Positions 47,006 to 56,800 of a DNA stretch of 64,000 bases are shown one piece after another. Positions within the stretch are counted from its first letter, which is position 1. Each line of letters starts with the position of its first letter. Under the pieces are notes generated by a model. It saw only the letters and a program-made list of their open reading frames with translations. It did not search any database and was not told the origin of the DNA. The position numbers were made by a program, and so were the translations under genes. Source of the stretch: Glacieibacterium frigidum. GTDB lineage: Bacteria > Pseudomonadota > Alphaproteobacteria > Sphingomonadales > Sphingomonadaceae. The stretch is taken from NCBI RefSeq assembly GCF_007097155.1, contig NZ_VJWA01000001.1, positions 496,001 through 560,000 on the forward strand, given 5' to 3'.

Positions 47006-47101
47006 GCGGCGGGTCCTCGGTGTGTCGGGCACAGCCTATCGCGACGCAGCCGCCCAAGCAAAATCGCAGGCGGGCGGCACCGATCCCGCTACCGAGTGTT
47101 C

Positions 47102-47138
47102 CTTAACGCGAACGCCCCGTACGCTAACGCACGTTAAG
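47102..47138. repeat. Inverted repeat upstream of the LOV histidine kinase
   Basis: CTTAACG (47102-47108) and CGTTAAG (47132-47138) form 7-base arms 23 bases apart. The right arm ends just before the kinase Shine-Dalgarno sequence TGGAG (47141-47145). It lies in the 146-base region shared with the divergent crotonase gene (47006-47151). It could be an operator or an mRNA hairpin. Confidence 0.45.
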
Positions 47139-47151
47139 TTTGGAGTTTTGT

Positions 47152-48198
47152 GTGGATCCGGAAGTCCCCAGCGCGGCGCGTCTGACGCCCGATGCCGCTG
47201 CGGCCTCGTCGCCGCAGGGGCTCGCGGACCGTCGTGCGCTGGCGCTGATCGCGGTCGAGCGCACGCTGATGCCGATGGTGGTCACCGACCCGCGCCAGGC
47301 GGAGAATCCGATCGTGCTCGCCAACAAGGCGTTCCTGACACTGACCGGCTATTCCGCCGACGAGGTCATCGGCCGCAACTGCCGTTTCCTGCAGGGGCCC
47401 GACACCGACCAGGAAGCACTCGACGAGATCCGCGCCGCGATCCGGACGCCGCGCGAATGCTGCGTCGACATCGTCAACTACCGCAAGGACGGTGTCCGCT
47501 TCGTCAACGAGCTGCAGATCAGCCCGATTCACGACGACGACGGGCAGCTGCTGTATTTCTTCGCGTCGCAGATGGACGTGACGCTGCGCCGCCAGGCCGC
47601 CGACCTGCTCGCGGCCGAGCATGCGCTGCTGCGCGAGGTCGACCACCGCGCCAAGAACGCGCTGGCGCTGGTGCAGGGCATCGTGCGGCTCAGCAACGCG
47701 TCCGACGCCGCCCGCTATGCAGCGGCCGTGCAGGGGCGTGTCGATGCGCTTGCGGCGGCGCACGGCCTGCTCGCCGAAGGTCATTGGCGGACGGTGCCAC
47801 TCGACCGGCTGATCCGCAACGTCGTCGAGCAACACGGGCTGCGCCGGATCAGCATCGTCGGGCCGGCAATGGAGATCGACGCCGGGCAGGTGCAGCCGCT
47901 GGCGCTGGTCTTCCACGAGATCGCGACCAATGCCGCGCGCTTCGGCTCGCTGTCGGTCGACGACGGGCAGCTGGCGATCAGCTGGCAGCAGGACCCGCAG
48001 CGCGTCGCGGTGACGCTCGCCGAGAGTGGCGGCCCGCCGCCCGCGCCGCAGCGCAAGCCGGGTTTCGGCCTGACGATGATCGACGCGATCGTGCGGCGTC
48101 AGTTGGGCGGCGAGGTCGACTACGACTGGGCGCCGCAGGGCCTCAGCGCGCGCATCCATATCCCGCCGACCATCGCCCGGCACGGCCCGCAAGCCTGA
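47152..48198 (+). CDS. LOV-domain blue-light sensor histidine kinase, HWE type
   Basis: 348 residues from the GTG at 47152. The LOV/PAS domain (about 30-145) has the flavin adduct motif G-R-N-C-R-F-L-Q with the photoactive Cys77, and N-E-L-Q-I-S-P-I. The kinase part has the HWE-like phosphoacceptor region E-V-D-H-R-A-K-N (H165) and the ATP-binding H-E-I-A-T-N-A-A-R-F-G (N260). In this class blue light activates autophosphorylation, passed to a response regulator; no receiver gene is adjacent. It precedes pcs by 122 bases on the same strand. Confidence 0.92.
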   Translation: MDPEVPSAARLTPDAAAASSPQGLADRRALALIAVERTLMPMVVTDPRQAENPIVLANKAFLTLTGYSADEVIGRNCRFLQGPDTDQEALDEIRAAIRTPRECCVDIVNYRKDGVRFVNELQISPIHDDDGQLLYFFASQMDVTLRRQAADLLAAEHALLREVDHRAKNALALVQGIVRLSNASDAARYAAAVQGRVDALAAAHGLLAEGHWRTVPLDRLIRNVVEQHGLRRISIVGPAMEIDAGQVQPLALVFHEIATNAARFGSLSVDDGQLAISWQQDPQRVAVTLAESGGPPPAPQRKPGFGLTMIDAIVRRQLGGEVDYDWAPQGLSARIHIPPTIARHGPQA

Positions 48199-48259
48199 TC
48201 CGGCCGCCTGCTTGCGGTTCGCCAGCGCTGCGATAGACTGGCCCCAATCGCGCCCAACG

Positions 48260-48306
48260 GCAATAATATTGCTTTACGAGGCGGGCAACAGCAATTAGCT
48301 TGCTGT
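48260..48306 (+). promoter_or_regulatory. Two tandem hairpins in the leader of the propionyl-CoA synthase gene
   Basis: A perfect 13-base palindrome (48260-48272, GCAATAATATTGC) is followed by a 7-bp hairpin (48288-48294 with 48300-48306, loop TTAGC). The second stem ends exactly where the GAGGGG Shine-Dalgarno sequence (48307-48312) begins. It may influence translation of pcs or be part of its promoter. Confidence 0.45.
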
Positions 48307-48320
48307 GAGGGGTAATTGAA

Positions 48321-51300
48321 TTGGCGAATAGCGTGGATGTGAGTCAGAGCGGCGGCAGCGTCGCGCGCAGTAATCCGGTCATCGATCGTGCCGCGTGGGA
48401 CGCCGCGCGCGCCGCGTGCGTCGCCGATCCGGGCGCCTTCCACGGCGACATCGCAGCGCGCACGCTGCACTGGCTGGTCGACGGCACGTGGCTGATGCGC
48501 GAGGGTGGCGGCTGGAGCGGCTGGGACGCCGTCACCGGTGCTGCGGTGCACCGCGACCTGGGCGCCGACTTCGCACCCTGGGCGACCGCCTTCGACGATA
48601 GCGCCGCCCCGCACTACCGCTGGTTCGCGGGCGCGCAGACCAACGCCGCGTTCAACGAGGTCGACCGCCACGTTCTTAGCGGCAACGGCGCCGAGGCCGC
48701 GATGATCTTCGAGGGCGACCGCTGGGACATGGCGGCGAACGCCGGGCGCGGCGGCCCGGTCGACGTCTTCCCGGTGTCGCGTCGCGAACTGCTGCTGGAA
48801 AGCGCAAAGTGCGCGCTGGCGCTGAAAGCTTTAGGCCTGAAGCAAGGCGACACGATCGCGCTCAACCTGCCGTCGATCGTGCCGCAGATCTTCTGGACCG
48901 AAGGCGCCAAGCGCGCCGGTATCGTCTACACGCCGGTGTTCGGCGGGTTCAGCGACAAGACGCTGAGCGACCGTATCCACGACGCCGGGGCGCGCGTCGT
49001 CGTCACTGCCGACGGCGGCTACCGCAACGCCCAGGTCATCCCGTTCAAGACCGCCTACACCGACCCCGCGCTCGACAACTTCGTGGCGGCCGAGGTCGCG
49101 GTGCGCATCGTCGGCGAGCGGCTAGCGACGCTCGACCTGTCGGCCGAGGATGCCGCGACGATCCGCGATACGGTCGCGACCGCGCTGAAGGGCGAGGTCA
49201 CTGTCGAGCGCAGCGACGTCATGCGCGGTGTCGGCCGCGCGCTCGCGACGCTCGGGTTGGGCGCCGCCGAAGCCGCGACGGTGCGCATCGCGCTCGCCGA
49301 GGGCCTCGTCGACTCGCCGCCGCGCGTCGACGCGGTGATCGTCGTGAAGCATGTCGCGACGCCCGATCTCGTGTGGCGCTCGCGCGACCGCTGGAGCCAC
49401 GCGCTGACCGATGCCGCCGAGGCCGAACTGCTCGCCGCCGCAGGGTTGACCCGCGCCGAGCTCGACGCGCTAGACGATACCGCCTTCGCCGCGGCGATCT
49501 GGAAGTCGTGCCCGCCGCTGCCGGTCGACGCCGAATTCCCGCTGTTCGTGATCTACACGAGCGGCTCGACGGGCAAGCCGAAGGGCGTCGTCCACGTCCA
49601 TGGCGGCTATCTGTCGGGCATCGCGCACAGCATGAAGGTGGCGTTCGACGCGGTGCCCGGCGACGTCATGTATGTCGTCGCCGATCCCGGCTGGATCACC
49701 GGGCAGAGCTACATGATCGCCGCCGCGCTCGCGACGCGCGTCACGACGATCATCACCGAGGGCGCGCCGGTCTTCCCGCACGCCGGGCGCTTCGCGTCGA
49801 TCATCGAGCGCCACGGCGTGACGATCTTCAAGGCGGGCGCGACCTTCCTGAAGTCGGTGATGAGCGACCCGCAGAACCTGCGCGACCTGCGCGCGTGGGA
49901 CATGAAGGGCCTGCGCGTCGCGACCTTCTGCGCCGAGCCGGTGTCGCCCAGCGTGCAGGAATTCGCGATGCGCGAGATTACGCCGCGCTACATCAACTCC
50001 TACTGGGCGACCGAGCACGGCGGCATCGCCTGGACGCACTTCCACGGCAACGACGATTTCCCGCTCCGCCCCGATGCGCACACCTATGCGCTGCCGTGGA
50101 TTCGCGGCGAAGTCCGCGTCGCCGAGGACGAGGCCCCGACCGAGGCCAAGTGGCGCCAGGCGGCACCCGGCGAGAAGGGCGAGATCGTCATCGCCGCGCC
50201 CTATCCTTATCTCGCCCGCACCGTTTGGGGCGACGCCGCGAACGTCGGCCAGCCGGGCTGGCGCGGCGACGCCGACCGCTGGGCGCAGTCGTACTGGACG
50301 CGCTGGTCGGGCGGCTTCGCGTACACGCAGGGCGATTTCGCCATGCAGCACGACGACGGCTCGTTCTCGCTGCACGGGCGCTCGGACGACGTCATCAACG
50401 TCAGCGGCCACCGCATGGGGACCGAGGAGATCGAGGGCGCGATCCTGCGCGACAAGGCGCTCGACCCCAATTCGCCCGTCGGCAACGTGCTGGTCGTCGG
50501 CGCCCCCGACGCGACCAAGGGCCTGACCCCGCTCGCCTTCATCGTGCCGACGCCGGGCCGCAAGATCGGCCAGCACGACCGCACCCGCCTGACCGAGCTG
50601 GTGCGGTCGGAGAAGGGCGCCACCGCGGTGCCCGCCGACTATCTGGAGGTCTCGGCCTTCCCCGAGACACGGTCGGGCAAGTATGTCCGCCGCATGGTCC
50701 GCGCCCTCGTCGAGGGCGGCGAGCTGGGCGACACTTCGACGCTGCGCAATCCCGAGAGCCTCGACGAGCTGCGCACCGTTATCGAGACGTGGCAGCGCCG
50801 CCAGCACCTCAGCGAGACGCAGCAGCTATTCGAGCGCTACCGCTACTTCAAGATCCAGTACAACAATGTCGGACCGGGCAAGAAGGTCGCGACGGTGACG
50901 ATCACCAACCCGCCAGTCAACGCCCTCAACGAGCGCGCGCTCGACGAGCTCAACATCGTCGTCGATCATTTGTCGCACCGCGACGACGTAATCGCGGTGG
51001 TGTTCACCGGCGAAGGCACCGCGAGCTTCGTCGCGGGCGCCGACATCCGCCAGTTCCTCGACGAAATCCACGACGAGGACGAGGCGCGCGTCCTGCCCAA
51101 CAACGCGCAGCTGGCGTTCAACAAGATCGAGGCGATGGACAAGCCGTGCATTGCGGCGATCCAGGGCGTCGCGCTCGGCGGCGGCATGGAGTTCGCGCTG
51201 GCGTGCCACTACCGCATCGCCGAACCGCACGCGCGCTTCGGGCAGCCTGAGATCCGCCTGCGATTGATCCCGGGGTACGGCGGCACGCAGCGGCTGCCGC

Positions 51301-53687
51301 GGCTGCTCGCGGAAAAGCGCGGCGGTGCCGGGCTAATCGAGGCGCTCGAACTGATCCTCGGCGGGCGCAGCATCGATGCCGATCAGGCCGATGCGATCGG
51401 GCTGATCGACGCGCGCGCGGACGGGACGAGCGACGCGCTGTCGCTGGCGCATGCCGCGGTCCGCGACTTCGCGCATCGAGGTCTCGAAAGCGCGCTCGGC
51501 GTGGCGTTCGCCGACCGGCGGGCGATTACCGCGCAATGGGCGACGGCGGGTGCCCTCGACCTCGACACGGCGCTGGAGGACGAGTTCATCCATCGCACGC
51601 TGCGTCAGCTCGATTGGGCTGGCCGCGGCGAGGCGGGGCGGCGTGCGATCGACGCGGTCCGCACCGGCTGGACGCAGGGCATTGCCGCCGGGCTGGCGCG
51701 CGAGGCCGATCACTTCGCAGCCGCCGTTGTCGACCCGCAGGGCGGCAAGACCGGCATCCGCCAGTTCATCGACAAGACCAGCCCGCCGCTGCCGGTGCGG
51801 CGCGACTCCGACCAGCTGAGCCATTCGGGCAGCGCCGACGCGCTGCCCGTCGGCGCGCCCTTCTTCCCCGGCGTCACCCCGCTCCCGACCGTCCAGCATG
51901 CCTTCGGCATCGCACGCAGCCTCGACACCGGCGAGCCCGGTTTCGGCCCGCCCGCGACGCACGAGAAGGAAATGCTGGTCCCCGTCGACCAGCCCGAGGC
52001 CAACGATGCGCTCGTCTACATGCTGACCTCGGAGGTGAACTTCAACGACATCTGGGCGCTGACGGGCATTCCCGTGTCGCCGTTCGACGGGCACGAGAAC
52101 GACTATCAGACCACGGGTTCGGGCGGTGTCGGGCTGATCGCGGCGCTGGGGTCGGAGGCGCGCGCCGAGGGGCGGCTGAAGGTCGGCGACCTGGTCGCGG
52201 TCTATTCGGGCACCAACGACCTGCTGTCCCCACAGGTCGGGCGCGACCCGATGTTCGCCGACTTCGCGATCCAGGGTTACGAGACCGAGACCGGCAGCCA
52301 TGCGCAGTTCCTGATCACCCAGGCGCCGCAGCTCCACCATGTTCCCGCCGACCTGACGCTCGAGGCGGCGGGGTCGTACATCCTCAACCTCGGCACCGTC
52401 GTCCGCGCATTGTTCACGACGCTCGAAATCGAGCCCGGCAAGCGCCTGTTCGTCGAGGGCTCGGCGACCGGCACCGGGCACGACGCGCTCAAGACCAGCA
52501 TTCGCACCGGGCTGCACGTTACCGGTCTCGTCTCCTCGCCCGAACGCGCGGCTTTCGTGAAGAGCGTCGGCGCGGTCGGCGCGCTCCACCGCACCGATGC
52601 GCGCTTCAAGGCGGCGTTCACGGCAGTGCCCGAGGACCCTGCCGAATGGGCGGCGTGGGAGGCGGCGGGCCAGCCGCTGCTCGACGAATATCGCGCGATC
52701 AACGACGGTGAGCTGGCGGACTATGCCGTCAGCCACGCCGGCGAGACGGCGTTCCCGCGCACCTTCCAGCTGCTCGGCGAGGGCGGCATCCTCGCCTTCT
52801 ACGGCGCGTCGTCGGGGTACCACTTCACCTTCGTCGGCAAGCCGGGCGCGAGCGATGCGACGACCATGCTGCGCCGCGCACGCCTGCGTGGCGGCGAGGC
52901 GGTGCTGCTGTTCTACGGCCCCCGCAGCCGCGCGCTCGCCGACCCGACGGGTCTCGAAATGATCGAGGCTGCGCGCGCCGCCAAGGCGCGCACCGTGGTG
53001 GTCACCACCACCGACGGCCAGCGCGAATTCCTCCAGTCGCTAGGGTTCGAGGATGCCATCGCCGGCACCGTCAGTCTCGAGGACCTGAAGCGCCGCCAGG
53101 GCGACAATTTCGAATGGCCCGACGCGATGCCGCGCCTGACCCCGGCGCGCGACGACATCGAGACCTTCCGCGCAGAGGTCCGCGACTATCAGGAAAAGAC
53201 CCTCAAGCCCTTCGGCGCCGCGGTCGGCCGGCTGCTGCGTTCGCCCGACAATCCGCGCGGGAGCCCCGACCTGATCATCGAGCGGGCAGGGCAGGACACG
53301 CTCGGGGCGTCGACCGCGCTGGTCAAGCCGTTCACGGGCCGCGTCGTCTATGCCGAGGACTGCGCCGGGCGCCGCTTCAGCTTCTACGCGCCGCAAGTCT
53401 GGACCCGCCAGCGCCGCATCCTGATGCCGACTGCCGAGATCCGCGGCACCCACCTCTGCAACGCGTACGAAGTCACGCGGATGAACGACATGATCGCCGC
53501 CGGCCTGCTCGACGTGACGCCGCCGACGGTGGTGCCATGGGAGGGGCTGCCCGAAGCGCACCAGTCGATGTGGGAGAACCGCCACTCGGGCGCGACCTAC
53601 GTGGTCAATCACGCGCTGCCGGCGCTGGGGCTGCGCAGCAAGGACGCGCTGCTCGAAGGCTGGGCGGCACAGGAAGCGGCCAAGTGA
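48321..53687 (+). CDS. pcs: Trifunctional propionyl-CoA synthase
   Basis: 1788 residues, TTG start. It converts 3-hydroxypropionate to propionyl-CoA with ATP, CoA and NADPH. Domain 1 (about 1-830) is an acyl-CoA synthetase: Y-T-S-G-S-T-G-K-P-K-G near 411, Y-W-A-T-E-H-G-G, G-R-S-D-D-V-I-N-V-S-G-H-R and catalytic Lys787 in R-S-G-K. Domain 2 (about 840-1150) is a crotonase dehydratase (F-V-A-G-A-D-I-R-Q-F near 905; A-L-G-G-G-M-E). Domain 3 (about 1190-1788) is an MDR-type acryloyl-CoA reductase (E-V-N-F-N-D-I-W-A-L, G-S-A-T-G-T-G). Length and order match Chloroflexus Pcs. Confidence 0.93.
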   Translation: MANSVDVSQSGGSVARSNPVIDRAAWDAARAACVADPGAFHGDIAARTLHWLVDGTWLMREGGGWSGWDAVTGAAVHRDLGADFAPWATAFDDSAAPHYRWFAGAQTNAAFNEVDRHVLSGNGAEAAMIFEGDRWDMAANAGRGGPVDVFPVSRRELLLESAKCALALKALGLKQGDTIALNLPSIVPQIFWTEGAKRAGIVYTPVFGGFSDKTLSDRIHDAGARVVVTADGGYRNAQVIPFKTAYTDPALDNFVAAEVAVRIVGERLATLDLSAEDAATIRDTVATALKGEVTVERSDVMRGVGRALATLGLGAAEAATVRIALAEGLVDSPPRVDAVIVVKHVATPDLVWRSRDRWSHALTDAAEAELLAAAGLTRAELDALDDTAFAAAIWKSCPPLPVDAEFPLFVIYTSGSTGKPKGVVHVHGGYLSGIAHSMKVAFDAVPGDVMYVVADPGWITGQSYMIAAALATRVTTIITEGAPVFPHAGRFASIIERHGVTIFKAGATFLKSVMSDPQNLRDLRAWDMKGLRVATFCAEPVSPSVQEFAMREITPRYINSYWATEHGGIAWTHFHGNDDFPLRPDAHTYALPWIRGEVRVAEDEAPTEAKWRQAAPGEKGEIVIAAPYPYLARTVWGDAANVGQPGWRGDADRWAQSYWTRWSGGFAYTQGDFAMQHDDGSFSLHGRSDDVINVSGHRMGTEEIEGAILRDKALDPNSPVGNVLVVGAPDATKGLTPLAFIVPTPGRKIGQHDRTRLTELVRSEKGATAVPADYLEVSAFPETRSGKYVRRMVRALVEGGELGDTSTLRNPESLDELRTVIETWQRRQHLSETQQLFERYRYFKIQYNNVGPGKKVATVTITNPPVNALNERALDELNIVVDHLSHRDDVIAVVFTGEGTASFVAGADIRQFLDEIHDEDEARVLPNNAQLAFNKIEAMDKPCIAAIQGVALGGGMEFALACHYRIAEPHARFGQPEIRLRLIPGYGGTQRLPRLLAEKRGGAGLIEALELILGGRSIDADQADAIGLIDARADGTSDALSLAHAAVRDFAHRGLESALGVAFADRRAITAQWATAGALDLDTALEDEFIHRTLRQLDWAGRGEAGRRAIDAVRTGWTQGIAAGLAREADHFAAAVVDPQGGKTGIRQFIDKTSPPLPVRRDSDQLSHSGSADALPVGAPFFPGVTPLPTVQHAFGIARSLDTGEPGFGPPATHEKEMLVPVDQPEANDALVYMLTSEVNFNDIWALTGIPVSPFDGHENDYQTTGSGGVGLIAALGSEARAEGRLKVGDLVAVYSGTNDLLSPQVGRDPMFADFAIQGYETETGSHAQFLITQAPQLHHVPADLTLEAAGSYILNLGTVVRALFTTLEIEPGKRLFVEGSATGTGHDALKTSIRTGLHVTGLVSSPERAAFVKSVGAVGALHRTDARFKAAFTAVPEDPAEWAAWEAAGQPLLDEYRAINDGELADYAVSHAGETAFPRTFQLLGEGGILAFYGASSGYHFTFVGKPGASDATTMLRRARLRGGEAVLLFYGPRSRALADPTGLEMIEAARAAKARTVVVTTTDGQREFLQSLGFEDAIAGTVSLEDLKRRQGDNFEWPDAMPRLTPARDDIETFRAEVRDYQEKTLKPFGAAVGRLLRSPDNPRGSPDLIIERAGQDTLGASTALVKPFTGRVVYAEDCAGRRFSFYAPQVWTRQRRILMPTAEIRGTHLCNAYEVTRMNDMIAAGLLDVTPPTVVPWEGLPEAHQSMWENRHSGATYVVNHALPALGLRSKDALLEGWAAQEAAK

Positions 53688-53704
53688 GCGCTGCAGTTTT
53701 TGAT

Positions 53705-53797
53705 CGTCATGCTGGCGAACGCCAGCACCTACTGCCGTCCATGGTCGGTACTGCGCGTCGCGCTCGACCATGGGTGCTGGCGTTCGCCAGCATGACG
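53705..53797. repeat. 93-bp nested inverted repeat between pcs and mcr
   Basis: Outer arms of 25 bases (53705-53729 and 53773-53797) are perfect inverted copies. Each arm also holds its own palindrome, TGCTGGCGAACGCCAGCA in the left arm. An inner pair CCATGGTCG (53739-53747) and CGACCATGG (53765-53773) nests inside. It fills nearly all of the 133-base gap between pcs and mcr. It looks like a dispersed palindromic element or a strong intercistronic hairpin. Confidence 0.8.
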
Positions 53798-53820
53798 AAG
53801 CGTTTGAAGAGGGTGTCGCG

Positions 53821-56800
53821 ATGACCAACCGCCTGTCAGGCAAGATCGCCCTCGTCACGGGGGCCGCGGGCAACCTCGGCGGCGAGATCGTGCGCGCCTA
53901 TCTGCGCGAGGGCGCGACCGTCGTGCTGACGGGTCGTACCCGCGAGCGGGTCGAGGCCGCCGCTGCTGCCGCGTGCGCCGAGGCGGGCGTTCCCGAGACG
54001 AGCGTGATGAGCGTCGTCCTCGACGGCGGCGACCCGGACTCGGTGCGCGCTGCCGTAGCCGAGGTCGTGGCAGTGCACGGGCGCATCGACATCCTCGTCA
54101 ACAACGCCGGGTCCGCCGGACCCAAGGCGCCGCTCGGCCGCCTGCCGCTGACCGAGGATGAGCTGGCGAACGGCGATACCGAGACCGTCGCGCAGGCCGC
54201 GCGCAGCCTGCTCGGCGTCGCGTGGAACCTGATCCGCGCCGCCGCCCCCGCGCTCGCGCCTGGCGCATCAGTGGTCAACGTCTCGACGATCTTCAGCCGC
54301 ACCGAATATTATGCGCGCACCGCGTACGTGGTGCCCAAGGCGGCGATGAACGCCCTGTCGCGCGCCGTCGCGCAGGAGCTGGGCGCGCGCGGCATCCGCG
54401 TCAACCTGCTCTTTCCCGGCCCGATCGAGAGCCAGCGCATCCGCACGGTCTTCGCCGCGATGGACAAGTTGCAGGGCAAGGCCGCGGGCGCCACCGCCGA
54501 CCAGTTCACCGGCATCATGGCCCTCAACCGCGACGCCGCCGCGCCCGACAAGCCGCTGCCGACCCCGCAGGATATCGCCGCGACCTGCGTCTTCCTAGGC
54601 AGCGACGAGTCGCAAGCGCTGTCGGGCCAGGATTTCGAGGTCACCAACGGCATGAACGTGCCGAAGGAATCGCGGTCGACGTACATGTCGCGTCCGACGA
54701 TGCGCTCGATCGACGGCGCGGGGCTCGGCGTGCTCGTCGCGGCGGGCGACCAGCTCGACGAGGCGATCGAGATCGCACGCGTCCAGGCGGCGTGCGGGGC
54801 GGCGGTGCTGCTCGGCTTCGGCAGCGAGGCGGGCGTCGTCATGGCGCGCCAGCGGCTCGAGTCCGACCCGCCGGTGGGGCGTGTCGCGCTGGCGCTGTTC
54901 GACCGCGCCGACCCGGCCGCGATGGATGCGGCGCTGACCGAGTTCACCGCCAGCGACGGTGAACTGACGGGCGCGATAATCATGCCCGATTTCGCCACCG
55001 ACTATTTCACCGGTCCCTTGAGCGAAGCGAGCGACGAACAGGTTGCCAGCTTCATCGACGGTGAGCTGACCGGCGCCATCGCCATCGCACGCACCCTGAC
55101 GCGCTATTGGGGCGTGCACGACAGCCTGGTCCATGACCCGCGCTTCGTCTTCGTCACCAACGGCAGCGACGGCGCGGGCGATGCGTGGAACGCCTTGCTG
55201 TCGGCGGCGATCGAGCAGCTGATCCGCGTCTGGCGCGACGAGAGCGCGGTCGATGTCGAGTTCGGGCGGCGGCGCCAGGCCGAGTGGGGCAACCAGATCG
55301 TCCGCTACGCCAATGCCGAGCCCGAGAATATCCGCTTCGCCGCCGGCCAGGCGGCGCGCATCCTGCTGAAGGAGCGGCGCATCACGCCGGTCAGCCTGCA
55401 CCTGCCGCCGTCGATTGGCGAGGCGACCGGCGCCCGCAAGGCGATGGTCGGGTTCGCGGAGAACATCACCGGCCTCCACCTCGGCAAGGTCGCGCTGATC
55501 ACCGGCGGCTCGGCGGGCATCGGCGGGCAGGTCGCGCGCCTGCTCGCGCTGGCGGGCGCCAAGGTCATGCTGGTGGCGCGTCGCGAAAGCGAGCTGCAGG
55601 CGATGCGCGCGCGGATCGTCGGCGAGCTCGAGGATGTCGGCTTCTCCGGCGTCGAGCGCCGCGTGCGGACGATCTCGAACATCGACGTTAGCGACCATGC
55701 GAGCCTGAAGGGCTGCGTCGACCAGACGATCGCGGCTTTCGGGCGGATCGATTATTTGATCAACAACGCCGGCATTTCGGGCGCCGAGGAAATGGTCGTC
55801 GACATGGACCTCGCGTCCTTCCGCCGTACCCTCGATGCCAATCTGATTTCCAACTATGTGCTGGCCAGCCACGTCGTGCCCCTGATGAAGGCGCAGGGGT
55901 CGGGCTATATTCTCAACGTCTCCAGCTATTTCGGCGGCGAGAAGTATCTGGCCGTCGCCTACCCGAACCGCGCCGATTACGCCGTGTCCAAGTCGGGCCA
56001 GCGCGCGATGGTCGAGGCGATGGCGCGCTACCTCGGCCCCGAGATCCAGATCAACGCGATCGCGCCCGGCCCCGTCGACGGCGACCGGCTCGGCGGCACC
56101 GGCGGCAAGCCCGGGCTGTTCGAGCGGCGCGGGCGGCTGATCCTCGAGAACAAGCGCCTCAACGCCGTCCACGCCGCGTGCGTCAAGGCCGTGCGCAACG
56201 GCAAGCGGATCGAGGCCGTGCTCGGGCGCCTGTCGCGCAACGACACGGTGCGCATCGCGCACGACACCGACAACCCGCGCGAGCTGCGCGACCTCGCGCT
56301 CGCGTGCGCGCAGGAGGGCGACGACAGCTCGACGTGGGACCGTTTCCTGCTGACCCGCGGCATCGCGGCGCGGCTGGTCAAGCGGCTGCGGCTGGGCGGC
56401 TATTTCACCGACGCTGCCGCCTGGGCGACGCGGCCCGATACCGAGGAAGCAAACGGCGGCTGGCTGCTGCGCGTGCCCCCCGATGACAAGCCGTGGCTGC
56501 CGGCGAAGAAGATCGCCAGCGAGGCCGCGAAGGTCGGCAGCGGCGTGACCTCGCTCCTCAACCTCGGCCGCATGCCGACCGAGGGCGAGGTCGCGCAGGC
56601 GACCGTGTTCTTCCTCGCCGACCGTGCGGTCAGCGGCGAGACCTTCATGCCTTCGGGCGGCCTCAGCCTCGAACGCTCAACGACCGAACGCGAGCTGTTC
56701 GGCAGCCCCAAGCAGGAGCGTCTCGACCGCATGCGCGGCAAGACCGTGTGGGTCGTCGGCGAGCATCTCGTCGACTATCTCGTCGGCGTGACGCAGGCGT

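Noticed and set aside
47111-47135. An EcfG-like promoter (CGAAC ... CGTT) before the LOV kinase
   Set aside because: The spacing is 18, outside the usual 16-17, and the element lies too close to the kinase start codon to leave room for a leader.
53770-53820. An upstream GTG start for mcr at 53770
   Set aside because: It would place 17 extra codons inside the right arm of the palindrome. The ATG at 53821 has a ribosome-binding site and matches the family N-terminus.
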